Positions 36,448-44,514 of a stretch of DNA of 64,000 bases are shown here, in pieces; within the stretch, counting starts at the first letter, position 1; each line of letters opens with the position of its first letter. This stretch comes from Paenibacillus faecis (GTDB lineage: Bacteria > Bacillota > Bacilli > Paenibacillales > Paenibacillaceae), in the NCBI RefSeq assembly GCF_008084145.1, contig NZ_VSDO01000001.1, forward strand, positions 1,130,840-1,194,839, read 5' to 3'. The notes beneath the pieces are model-generated. The model worked only from the letters and a program-made list of their open reading frames with translations. It had not been told where the DNA came from and ran no database searches. Position numbers and translations under genes: made by a program.

Positions 36448-38289
36448 CTATTCCATATTTTGAAAAAATTCCAGAAACGGCGCGCCGTATTTACGAAATT
36501 TCACTTCACCGACACCCTTGATTTTCAGCATCTCCTCTTCCCTAGTCGGGCAAACCAGGCTCATTTCACGCAAAGTCGCATCGTTGAAAATAATGTAGGA
36601 GGGCACCCGCTCCTTCTCCGCCAAATCCCGGCGGATCAGGCGCAACTGCTCAAAGACCGTTTCATTGACGGCCGACGGCCCGTCGTCGTAACCCGAACCG
36701 CGGCGCCGGGAGCCGCCCGTCTTCTGGCCCTTCGCCGCAGTCGGCTCCGGCGCGCGCATCATCACCTGGTGCTGACCGCGGAGCACGTCGGCGGCCAGGG
36801 GCTGAAGCCGGACCACCGGGTACTGCCCTTCCGACAGCGCCAAATACCCCTCGGCGATAAACAGGTTGATCAGCTCGGAGATCTCCCGCTCCGTTTTGCG
36901 GCGCATCATGCCGTAAGTGGGCAATTGATCAAACCGATATTGCAGCACCTTTTTGTTCTGCGAACCTTTCAGCACCGACGATACGAGCGAAACGCCGAAG
37001 CGCTCCCGCATCCGGTGAATGCAGGAAAATACGATCTGCGCGTCCACTGTAAGGTCGACCAGCTCGCGCTCGTCCCGGCAGGAGCTGCAGATGCCGCAAG
37101 GCTTGCGGTCGTGAACTTCGCCGAAATAATCGAGCATGGCAAAACGCAGACAGCTGGTGGAATAACAGTACTCCACCATTTGCTGGAGCTTGCGGTACTC
37201 GTTGCGTTTCCGGTCCTCGTCCTGCGGATTTTGCTCGATCAAAAACTTCTGCGTCATGATGTCTTGCGGGCTGAACAGCAGAATGCATTCGCTCGGCTCG
37301 CCGTCCCGGCCGGCACGCCCCGCTTCCTGGACATAGGCCTCCATATTCTTCGGCATATTGTAATGGATGACCCAACGGACATTCGACTTGTCGATCCCCA
37401 TGCCGAAAGCGTTGGTGGCGACCATGACCCGGATATCGTCGTAAAGGAACGCCTCCTGGCTTTCCTCGCGTTCCCGGTCGGACAGGCCGGCATGGTAGCG
37501 TCCCGCGGGAATTCCGTTCTCCCGCAGACGGTTGTATAGATCGTCGACCTCTTTGCGGGTCGCCGCATAAATGATGCCTGGCTGATGCCCGTGAGTTTCC
37601 GCGTAATTCATAATGAATTCGCGCTTGTTCTCGCCGCGCAGCACCGACATGGCCAGATTGTCCCGGCCGAGCCCCGTCACGAACACGGACGGTTGATCCA
37701 GCTTCAGAAGGCGGATCATATCGTCCATGACTTGGGGCGTTGCGGTCGCCGTGAAGGCGGCGAGAATCGGCCGCCGCGGCAGGCCGTTGACAAATGGCGA
37801 TACCGCGAGATAGCTCGTCCGGAAGTCATGCCCCCACTGCGAGACGCAGTGCGCCTCATCGACGGCGACGCAGGAGATCGTCAGGGCGCTCATTTCCTCG
37901 CGGAACCAATCGAGCTCGAGGCGTTCCGGCGCCACGTACAGCAGCTTTATTTCGCCGCGTTTGGCCGCGCGAATGCGGTCGTTCACTTCTTTCCCGGACA
38001 AGGAACTGTTGATGTAAGCGGCCGGGATCCCCATCGTGACCAGCGCGTCCACCTGGTCCTTCATCAGCGAGATCAGCGGGGACACCACCAGGGTCAGCCC
38101 CGGCAGCAGCAAAGCGGGGATCTGGTAACAGATCGATTTCCCGCCTCCGGTCGGCATAATTCCCAGCGTGTCGGTCCCTTCCAGGACACTGGCGACGATT
38201 TTCCGCTGGCCTTCGCGAAAATCGGGGTACCCGTAATATTTTTGCAGCAGCTGCTGCGCTTGTTCCAAACGGGAGGTTTGCGTATTCAT
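36448..38289 (-). CDS. recQ: ATP-dependent DNA helicase RecQ
   Basis: A 613-residue 3'-5' helicase used in recombinational repair and stalled-fork processing. Walker A 'GIMPTGGGKSICYQ', DEVH-type 'AVDEAHCVSQWGHDFR', helicase C domain 'QEAGRAGRDGEPSE', the RQC zinc site with four cysteines ('CRFAMLDYFGE' preceded by C, and 'CGICSSC'), a winged helix, and an HRDC domain at the C-terminus ('GVGEVKFRKYG'). AAGGAG lies eight bases ahead of the ATG. It heads a run of closely spaced minus-strand genes down to the BceS-like kinase. Confidence 0.95.
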   Translation of the reverse strand: MNTQTSRLEQAQQLLQKYYGYPDFREGQRKIVASVLEGTDTLGIMPTGGGKSICYQIPALLLPGLTLVVSPLISLMKDQVDALVTMGIPAAYINSSLSGKEVNDRIRAAKRGEIKLLYVAPERLELDWFREEMSALTISCVAVDEAHCVSQWGHDFRTSYLAVSPFVNGLPRRPILAAFTATATPQVMDDMIRLLKLDQPSVFVTGLGRDNLAMSVLRGENKREFIMNYAETHGHQPGIIYAATRKEVDDLYNRLRENGIPAGRYHAGLSDREREESQEAFLYDDIRVMVATNAFGMGIDKSNVRWVIHYNMPKNMEAYVQEAGRAGRDGEPSECILLFSPQDIMTQKFLIEQNPQDEDRKRNEYRKLQQMVEYCYSTSCLRFAMLDYFGEVHDRKPCGICSSCRDERELVDLTVDAQIVFSCIHRMRERFGVSLVSSVLKGSQNKKVLQYRFDQLPTYGMMRRKTEREISELINLFIAEGYLALSEGQYPVVRLQPLAADVLRGQHQVMMRAPEPTAAKGQKTGGSRRRGSGYDDGPSAVNETVFEQLRLIRRDLAEKERVPSYIIFNDATLREMSLVCPTREEEMLKIKGVGEVKFRKYGAPFLEFFQNME

Positions 38290-38608
38290 AACATAAACTC
38301 CTTGATCCTTTGAACAGGACGTATTTCTTCCATAAGTTTAGTTTACCGGGCCGAGCCGCAATGGGCAACACGCCGGCCCGCATCCGGACTGGCAATCCTT
38401 ACATGATGCGCTCCGTTCCGGTCCATACTTACCATTATAACGCCATGCGCAAAAAAGAGGGGTATAGCATGATGCGGAGGCAACTCTAGAAGTCGGGAGA
38501 ACGTATTAGTTAGCTAAGGTCTCAGGGCGCTGCTTGCTTGTACTCGACCCCAATCTCCGTGGTATAGTAGAGTCGGATTATAATAACGGATGGAGAAGCG
38601 GCTATTTT
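38290..38608. other. Divergent intergenic region between recQ and rlmCD
   Basis: It must hold promoters for both genes; a TATAGT-like -10 (38562-38567, plus strand) is the only fair match. No gene or repeat was recognised. Confidence 0.5.
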
Positions 38609-40120
38609 ATGAAAAATCAAAATCAAACCAAGCACGAAAAAACGTTTAAGCATACAAAGAAAGCGGGCTCCAAGGGACCCGGTTCGGGAAAAGCGGGCTC
38701 GCGCGGCGGTCCAGGCGGTCCCGGTCAAAAGATGGCCCCCCGGGTAGCGAACCGCGAATCCGCGGAAGAGCTCAAGGCCGGCGACCGGATCGTCGTGACC
38801 GTCAAACGGCTCGGGATCAACGGCGAAGGCGTCGGGTATTACCGGCGGAAAGCGGTATTTATCGGGGGCGCGCTGCCGGATGAGGTGATTAAGGCCGAGG
38901 TGACCCGGGTGGAACCCAAGTTCATCACCGCCCAAATCCTGGAGATCGAGAAGCGCTCCCCGTACCGGGTCGAGGCTCCTTGCCCGGTATTCGGCATCTG
39001 CGGCGGCTGCCAGATTCAGCATCTTTCTTATGAAGGACAGCTTAAGGGCAAGGAGGATCTCGTTCGCGAAGCTTTTTCGCGGTACGCGGGGATGGAGCAG
39101 GTGAAGATGAAGCCGATCCTCGGCATGGACCACCCGTGGGGGTATCGCAACAAAGCCCAGCTTCAGTTGGGGATGCAGGAGGAAGGGATGATCGCGGGGC
39201 TGTACGGCCTGGACTCGCATCGTCTGGTCGATATCACCGGCTGTCCCATCCAGCATCCAAAGATCAATGAAGCGGTCGACCGGGCGCGGAACGTGCTGGA
39301 ACGGCTGAAGATTCCCGTTTACCGGGAAAAAGGCGGGCAAGGCCTGGTACGGACCCTCGTCGTCCGCTGGGGCTTCCAGTCCGGCCAGCTGCAAATCACG
39401 CTGGTGACCGCAAGCGACAAGCTGCCGCAGCGCGAGCAGCTGATCAAGGAGCTCCGGCTGGCCATCCCGGAGCTGACCAGCATCGCGATGAACGTCAATC
39501 CGAAGAACACGTCGCTCGTGTTCGGCAGCAAAACGTTCATCCTCTGGGGCGAGGACCATATCCAGGAGTCGCTCGGCGACCTGGATTTCACATTGTCGCC
39601 CCGCGCGTTTTTTCAGCTGAACCCGTTGCAAACGGTGAAGCTGTACGAGTCGGTGCGCGCGGCAGCCGGACTGACCGGCCGCGAGACGGTCGTCGACGCC
39701 TATTGCGGCACCGGCACGATCGGCCTCTGGCTCGCCCCGTACGCGCGCGAGGTGCGCGGGATCGAGGCGATCCCCGAGGCCGTCGCGGACGCCAAGGCGA
39801 ACGCCGAGCGGAACGGGCGCGGCAATGCGGCCTTCCATGAAGGCTTGGCGGAAGAGCTCCTTCCGCGCTGGGTGAAGGCCGGCTTCTCGCCCGACGTCAT
39901 CGTCGCCGATCCGCCGCGGACCGGGCTCGATCCTCGCTTCCTTGAAGCCGTGCTCCGTACGAAACCGAAGCGTTTCGTCTACGTTTCCTGCAATCCGTCC
40001 ACGCTGGCAAAGGACTGCAAGGTGCTGACGGACGGCGGCTACAAGCTCGAATGGGTGCAGCCGGTCGATATGTTCCCGCAGACGAGCCATGTGGAGAGCG
40101 TGTCGTTGTTGGTTAGATAA
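38609..40120 (+). CDS. rlmCD: 23S rRNA (uracil-5-)-methyltransferase RlmCD
   Basis: 503 residues. After a Lys/Gly/Pro-rich N-terminal tail (about residues 1-45) comes a TRAM domain ('VVTVKRLGINGEGVGYYRRKAVFIGGALPDE' region), the 4Fe-4S cysteines 'CPVFGICGGC' plus 'TGCPIQHP', and a RumA-type methyltransferase domain with 'VDAYCGTGTIGLWLA' and the catalytic 'YVSCNPSTLAKD'. B. subtilis RlmCD methylates U747 and U1939 of 23S rRNA. ATG 38609 is preferred to the longer frame from 38534, with GGAGAAG ten bases upstream. The last 17 bases are duplicated at 41544-41560. Confidence 0.94.
   Translation: MKNQNQTKHEKTFKHTKKAGSKGPGSGKAGSRGGPGGPGQKMAPRVANRESAEELKAGDRIVVTVKRLGINGEGVGYYRRKAVFIGGALPDEVIKAEVTRVEPKFITAQILEIEKRSPYRVEAPCPVFGICGGCQIQHLSYEGQLKGKEDLVREAFSRYAGMEQVKMKPILGMDHPWGYRNKAQLQLGMQEEGMIAGLYGLDSHRLVDITGCPIQHPKINEAVDRARNVLERLKIPVYREKGGQGLVRTLVVRWGFQSGQLQITLVTASDKLPQREQLIKELRLAIPELTSIAMNVNPKNTSLVFGSKTFILWGEDHIQESLGDLDFTLSPRAFFQLNPLQTVKLYESVRAAAGLTGRETVVDAYCGTGTIGLWLAPYAREVRGIEAIPEAVADAKANAERNGRGNAAFHEGLAEELLPRWVKAGFSPDVIVADPPRTGLDPRFLEAVLRTKPKRFVYVSCNPSTLAKDCKVLTDGGYKLEWVQPVDMFPQTSHVESVSLLVR
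40101..40117. repeat. Left 17-bp direct repeat, 3' end of rlmCD
   Basis: TGTCGTTGTTGGTTAGA ends the rlmCD coding sequence just before its TAA. An identical copy lies at 41544-41560. The two bound 1,426 bases containing repeats, a zinc-ribbon remnant and a nucleotidyltransferase gene. Confidence 0.85.
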
Positions 40121-40180
40121 TAAAAGAGAAGTTACTATTGGTTGCCGGCTAGGGCAGCGTCAGGCAAATTTGACTAACAA

Positions 40181-40370
40181 GAATTCCTGCATATCTGCAT
40201 GTTTTTTTCCTGTTCAGAGCAAAAATTTTAAAATTCCTGCGATTCTGCAGGAATTTTCGGCGAAAGCGGCTTGATTCTCTAAAATCGCTAGAAATACCTG
40301 CAGATTTGCATCTTTTTTCGCATACCCTCGTGGATCGGTCTAAATTCTTGCAGATTTGCATCTTTTCGCA
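40181..40370 (+). repeat. Family A element, four phased units (copy 2)
   Basis: Units begin at 40181, 40231, 40292 and 40342: spacings 50, 61 and 50 bases, against 50, 61 and 51 in the copy at 23816. The linker between units 2 and 3 is also alike (TTTTCGGC...GCGGC...TTCTCTAAAATCG). All units have a T-rich end on the plus strand. Confidence 0.85.
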
Positions 40371-40388
40371 CTCTTCACCTGCAGCTCA

Positions 40389-40590
40389 TTTGAATTAAAA
40401 GGAAATATACCCGTTAATTTGGCGCGTATGCTGCTGCAGAGGCGAATTAGCTGGAGAACCTCCCGTTAATTCGCCTGAAAATGGGTATATCGACAAAAAG
40501 GCCGCGAAATAGATGGAGTTTTTCCAGCTAAATCCGATAGAAGCGCCAGGAGCGGTACATTAACGGGAGATTTTCCCGTTAAAGATGTAA
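40389..40590. repeat. Family C repeat block (TTAACGGGA type)
   Basis: CCCGTTAAT words alternate with AGCTGGA/TCCAGCT words, ending in a hairpin of TTAACGGGA and TCCCGTTAA arms (40559-40582). The same hairpin, with one change, is at 58369-58382 onward in the block at 58250-58440. Confidence 0.75.
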
Positions 40591-40672
40591 ACTCTGATAT
40601 ATATACAATTGTGGACGTCGGTAACGTATCTCCGAAACCATCTCATATCCCTCCCTCACGCCAATTTTTTAG

Positions 40673-40936
40673 TTCAACCAATATAGATATCTTGATGAGG
40701 AAAACATTATCTATTACGACAAGTACGATAACGAGTTCTGTCCCTCCTGTAATAAATGGTTGACTGCTCCGTGTAGAGACTCTTCTTGTATTTACTGTAA
40801 AGTTCGACCTATAAAGCCTTTGGAGACCAAATCTCTTGCTGATATGTCATCAAGAGAATTAGAGTTGAAAATGACATGGTGTTGGCGTTGTAAATGTGAA
40901 AGACATCGGATGACGTATAGGAGGTGTTTTCAATAG
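40673..40936 (+). pseudogene. Cys-rich zinc-ribbon protein without a start codon (remnant)
   Basis: An open frame of 87 codons has no ATG, GTG or TTG between the preceding stop (40670-40672) and its first cysteines. It encodes two zinc-ribbon-like modules, 'CPSCNKWLTAPC...CIYC' and 'CWRCKCERHRM', too ordered to be chance. Either the start was lost or translation begins unconventionally (ATT at 40706 has AGGAAAAC upstream, weak). The stop TAG overlaps the start region of the next gene. Base composition is AT-rich compared with the core genes around. No family was recognised. Confidence 0.55.
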
Positions 40937-41496
40937 AACCTTATGCTTCCGTATTTACAACCATGAAGGGGTTTAATAAGCCTTGGGCAATTGCTGGAGG
41001 TTGGGCGATAGACCTCTTTCTTGGCAAAACTACAAGAGAGCATAGTGACATTGAAATTGTTGTGTTTAGAAACGACCAAATAAGTATTCTTGAATACTTG
41101 TCTGGATGGGAATTCAAGAAGGTTGTCGGTGGGAAAATTGAACCCTGGGGAGTAGATGAAAGGTTAGAATTACCTGTACATGAAACGTATGCAGAACGAT
41201 TAAACGAAAAGATAGAGATTCTTCTTAATGAGCTTGAAGGTAAAGAATGGGTTTATCGCAGAGATCCTAGAATTCGAAGAGAATTGTCTAAAGCTATCAT
41301 GAAAACAACTAATGGAATTCCTTACCTTCGTCCGGAAATAACATTGCTTTACAAATCAAAAGGTGCGAGACCGAAAGATGACGTTGATTTTGAGAATACT
41401 TTCTCCCGGTTGGATTTTGAACAAAGGCGGTGGCTTCAAGGTTCGTTAAGGATCGTTTATGGCGAGCATCCTTGGATTAAGTTTCTGAAAAAATAA
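40924..41496 (+). CDS. Nucleotidyltransferase (aminoglycoside 2''-adenylyltransferase-like)
   Basis: About 180-190 residues. 'WAIAGGWAIDLFLGKTTREHSDIEI' carries the GG-W-D and HxDIE motifs of the small aminoglycoside and lincosamide nucleotidyltransferases, which adenylylate a drug hydroxyl. The start is problematic: AGGAGG (40919-40924) is followed eight bases later by ATA (40933), exactly where ATG is expected; the GTG at 40924 overlaps the ribosome site, and the first ATG (40963) has none. Translation may be coupled to the upstream remnant, whose TAG overlaps the ATA. AT-rich codon use and flanking direct repeats suggest acquisition. Resistance itself is not shown by sequence. Confidence 0.75.
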   Translation: MFSIEPYASVFTTMKGFNKPWAIAGGWAIDLFLGKTTREHSDIEIVVFRNDQISILEYLSGWEFKKVVGGKIEPWGVDERLELPVHETYAERLNEKIEILLNELEGKEWVYRRDPRIRRELSKAIMKTTNGIPYLRPEITLLYKSKGARPKDDVDFENTFSRLDFEQRRWLQGSLRIVYGEHPWIKFLKK

Positions 41497-41543
41497 TGAT
41501 TGGCAGGACCCGTATTGGCAGTAAGGAAATGATCGAGCCCCCT

Positions 41544-41560
41544 TGTCGTTGTTGGTTAGA
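41544..41560. repeat. Right 17-bp direct repeat, copy of rlmCD 3' end
   Basis: TGTCGTTGTTGGTTAGA, identical to 40101-40117, now in non-coding sequence 47 bases after the nucleotidyltransferase stop. Confidence 0.85.
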
Positions 41561-41678
41561 AAAACTAATTGCGGGTTAGGAAAGACTAATAGTTGAAGAT
41601 GTCTTAGCGGACATAAAGTGTAGAGGGGGATTAACCCCTATTTTGTTATATTATTATTCAGGAGAGTACATCATATCT

Positions 41679-42140
41679 ATGGAAATCAGAAAAGCAAACA
41701 TTGTGGAGCTTGAAAGCATTTTGAAACTCTCGCCACAAGCCTTATTTGAAGGGACACTGGGCAGAGTTAGACCAACAGACGAAAGGATCAAGCGACTCGT
41801 TGAGCCACTTTTGGAGAGGGGCTGCTACTACTTAATAGCTGCAGAAAAAGATAATTTGATGGGATGGATTCTAATAGGTTCAATCAAAGACCAATTCACC
41901 GATGAGATGATTGGCTTTATATACGAATTATATGTAACTCAAGAGTATAGAGGAAAAGGCATCTCTAAACACTTAATGAAAAGTGCCATTGAGCACCTGC
42001 AGTCCGAAGGATATCCTGAGATTCGTCTGGGAGTTTTTGCAGATAATCATGCTGTTCGACTTTATAAACAAATGGGATTCTCTGAAAGAAACATTACTAT
42101 GAGTCTAAGGATGCCCTGCATTTCTCAAGCCGCCCGCTGA
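41679..42140 (+). CDS. GNAT-family N-acetyltransferase ending in repeat sequence
   Basis: 153 residues. The acetyl-CoA site is 'LYVTQEYRGKGISKHLM' and the C-terminal 'NHAVRLYKQMGFSERNITMSLRM' is typical. AGGAGAG lies 12 bases ahead of ATG 41679; the frame is open from 41643. The last residues (after 'MSLRM') come from a family B intergenic repeat that supplies the stop codon, so the original C-terminus may have been replaced. The gene is AT-rich like the neighbouring nucleotidyltransferase. The substrate is unknown. Confidence 0.82.
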   Translation: MEIRKANIVELESILKLSPQALFEGTLGRVRPTDERIKRLVEPLLERGCYYLIAAEKDNLMGWILIGSIKDQFTDEMIGFIYELYVTQEYRGKGISKHLMKSAIEHLQSEGYPEIRLGVFADNHAVRLYKQMGFSERNITMSLRMPCISQAAR

Positions 42141-42245
42141 AATAGCGGCCTTTGGGGCTGCTACTTCACCCCGCCCAGTCGAATTCGATAAAATAGGCGC
42201 CAAAAACGCCTCTATTTATCTGCCCCGCTGTCAAAGCGGTAACGG
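42131..42245. repeat. Family B hairpin repeat (copy 2)
   Basis: GAAATAGCGGCC...GGGGCTGCTACTTC is followed by GTCGAATTCGATAAAATAG and a second hairpin GGCGCC...GGCGCT-like with AAAACGCCT. The order and the AATTCGATAAAATAG linker match 23497-23533. It overlaps the end of the acetyltransferase gene. Confidence 0.7.
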
Positions 42246-42354
42246 GCGCTCGTCCCAACCTCTTTATTTACATAATCTTAACGTATAACGCAACGTATCA
42301 AAATCCTCGACGTGTAAACTCTCCTTATAAAAAATCAGCTTAAAGGAGAGAGTT

Positions 42355-44451
42355 ATGTTGAAAAGAAACTTGCTTGGGCTTGGTTTAGCTGCTATGATGC
42401 TCGCTTCATTAAGCAGCCCTGCAACGGCTCGTGCCTCGGAACCTTTTGATTTGACGATTTTGCACGTGAATGACCATCATTCGCATCTGGATCCCCAAAC
42501 CTTTGATCTGAACTTAAACTATGACGACGCCCAAGAAGGAGAAAAGGTGCGCCTGCAATTGGGCGGAATGTCTTACATATCTTCGTTAATCCGTGAACAT
42601 AGAAACGATCATTCCTTGCTATTGCAGAGCGGGGAATTAAACGGAACCCTCTATTACAGCCTGTACAAGGGCGAAACCGACATGAAGGTAATCAACGCCT
42701 TACGGCCTGATGCTTATATGGTCGGCAATCACGAGTTTGACGAGGGCGACCAACATTTTGCCGATTTGTATCAGACGGCGCGGTTCCCGATTCTGGCAGG
42801 CAACATAAAGCCGACCAAACGATCGCCTCTCTACGGAAACCTGGACCAGCCCTATCTGATCAAAGAAGTCGACGGTGAAAAGATCGCCATCATCGGCGTT
42901 ATCAAAATTGAAAAAACGAAGGAATCTTCTCTGATTAGCGAGGATGTCGAATTTATTGACGAAATCGAGTTCGTTAAGTCTACGGTGGAAGAGGTAAAGA
43001 GACAAGGCATCAATAAAATCATCGTGCTGAGCCACTTAGGATACGATTTCGACCAAGTGTTGGCAGCCGAAACGAGCGACGTTGACCTGATCGTTGGCGG
43101 AGACACGCACAACTTGCTCGATTCTTCGGGAGAAGCAAAGGCTTTAGGCTTGCCGGTAACCGGCGAATATCCGACGATGGTTCAGAACGCAGACGGCAAG
43201 AGCACTTATATTGTTCAAGCATGGGAATATGCTAAAGCTTTGGGCAGGATCGATTTGAAATTTGACGCACAGGGCGAAATCATCAGCGCGGCAGGGAGTC
43301 CGATTCTACCTGTCGGCGGACCGTATCAAGTGAATGTGGACGATCAATGGGTTGATGCGAACGAGACAGCTTTAACCCATATTAAAAAGGCTATTGCAAA
43401 CAACAGCGTTCTAGTGGAGGGTCAAATCGATCCGACTATGGAGGAAACTATTACGCCTTACCGAAAAGCACTAGAAGCCCAAATGGAAACCGTCATCGGT
43501 TCTATCCAGGAAAATCTGTCTAACGAACGAATTCCGAAACCTTTCACGGATCCTAAAGACACGAACGGCAGCTTTGCGGCGCAGGTGGTTGCCGACTCGT
43601 TTTTGTACGGCCTGCCCCATGCCGACGTGGCTATCCAAAACGCGGGCGGCGTAAGAGAAACTTTTAGGCAAGGCGATTTTACGATGGCCGATGCCTATAC
43701 GATGCTGCCGTTTTCGAATACGATAACGACTCTTGAATTAACCGGCGAAGAAATACGCGATGTGTTGGACGAAGCCATTCGTTATTCGCAAGGGATTACG
43801 CAGTCGACAGGCGCATTCCCCTATTCGTCACACTTGAGATATGACGTTTATTTAAACGCCGACGAAGGAATGAAGAGCGCGTACAATCTTGAAGTCAAAG
43901 ATCGCAAGACAGGGGTATGGTCCCCCATCGACATGAACAAAACCTATGTTGTAGCCACGAATTCGTTCACGGCTCTTGGTAAAGATGGATATGCCACTTT
44001 TGAAAAGGCCATCGAAAAAGACCCTGACGTAAAAGTGGAAACTTATATTCAATATGCGGTACCGCTTGTCGAGTTATTTACGGAGCATTTGAATGGCGGA
44101 GTGGTTGTAAAACCGGACGCGGATAGCTATTCTTTAAAGTCGGTCAAAGAGTGGCAGGCCGAACCGTCAGAAGGAAGCAATGCTCCCGTCAAAGAATCTC
44201 CTGTCAATGAAGCTCCTGTAAGCAAAGCACCCGCAAGCAAGGCTTCTGCAACCGAAGCGTCTGACCGCGAATCCTCCGCTCAAGGGAATGCCGCAAAAAC
44301 GTATACCGTAGTTAAGGGGGATAATCTCTTCCGAATTGCTCAGAAAACGCTAAACGACGGAACGCGTTGGAGAGAAATTTATGAATTGAACAAAGACAAG
44401 ATTACAAACCCCCGCGTGATTTATCCGGGACAAAGGATTGTGCTGCCGTAA
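42355..44451 (+). CDS. Secreted 5'-nucleotidase-family metallophosphoesterase with LysM domain
   Basis: 698 residues: signal peptide (cleavage near 'ATARAS'), a calcineurin-like metallophosphoesterase domain with 'VNDHHSHL', 'GNHEFDEG', 'LSHLGYD' and 'GGDTH', a 5'-nucleotidase C-terminal domain ('QNAGGVRETFRQGDFT', 'GKDGYATF'), a Ser/Ala/Pro linker, and a C-terminal LysM (about 650-697) for wall binding. It probably hydrolyses extracellular nucleotides. Where most family members have GD-xxx-GT with the metal-bridging Asp, this one has 'SGELNGT': Glu, and one residue shorter. GGAGAGAGTT precedes the ATG. A terminator follows. Confidence 0.92.
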   Translation: MLKRNLLGLGLAAMMLASLSSPATARASEPFDLTILHVNDHHSHLDPQTFDLNLNYDDAQEGEKVRLQLGGMSYISSLIREHRNDHSLLLQSGELNGTLYYSLYKGETDMKVINALRPDAYMVGNHEFDEGDQHFADLYQTARFPILAGNIKPTKRSPLYGNLDQPYLIKEVDGEKIAIIGVIKIEKTKESSLISEDVEFIDEIEFVKSTVEEVKRQGINKIIVLSHLGYDFDQVLAAETSDVDLIVGGDTHNLLDSSGEAKALGLPVTGEYPTMVQNADGKSTYIVQAWEYAKALGRIDLKFDAQGEIISAAGSPILPVGGPYQVNVDDQWVDANETALTHIKKAIANNSVLVEGQIDPTMEETITPYRKALEAQMETVIGSIQENLSNERIPKPFTDPKDTNGSFAAQVVADSFLYGLPHADVAIQNAGGVRETFRQGDFTMADAYTMLPFSNTITTLELTGEEIRDVLDEAIRYSQGITQSTGAFPYSSHLRYDVYLNADEGMKSAYNLEVKDRKTGVWSPIDMNKTYVVATNSFTALGKDGYATFEKAIEKDPDVKVETYIQYAVPLVELFTEHLNGGVVVKPDADSYSLKSVKEWQAEPSEGSNAPVKESPVNEAPVSKAPASKASATEASDRESSAQGNAAKTYTVVKGDNLFRIAQKTLNDGTRWREIYELNKDKITNPRVIYPGQRIVLP

Positions 44452-44476
44452 GTGAATCGTTCTACTAAAATCAAGT

Positions 44477-44506
44477 GAGAGCCACCCTTGCAGGCGGCTC
44501 TTTTTT
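44477..44506 (+). terminator. Terminator of the 5'-nucleotidase gene
   Basis: GAGAGCC...GGCTC arms (44477-44500) are followed by TTTTTT, 25 bases past the stop codon. Confidence 0.8.
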
Positions 44507-44514
44507 CTGCACCC

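Larger units (their letters stand above)
40121..40672. other. Intergenic stretch made of repeat families A and C
   Basis: Holds the second family A element (40181-40370), a family C block (40389-40590) and about 80 bases of AT-rich sequence with no recognised signal. Confidence 0.7.

Noticed and set aside
38522-40090. Long open frame antisense to rlmCD (522 codons)
   Set aside because: It mirrors a recognised gene with all family motifs; such shadow frames are common in GC-rich coding DNA. The same applies to 34862-36415 and 26419-27687.
42270-42354. PhoP box ahead of the 5'-nucleotidase
   Set aside because: CTTAACG and similar words occur, but no set of TTAACA-like repeats at 11-base spacing could be found.
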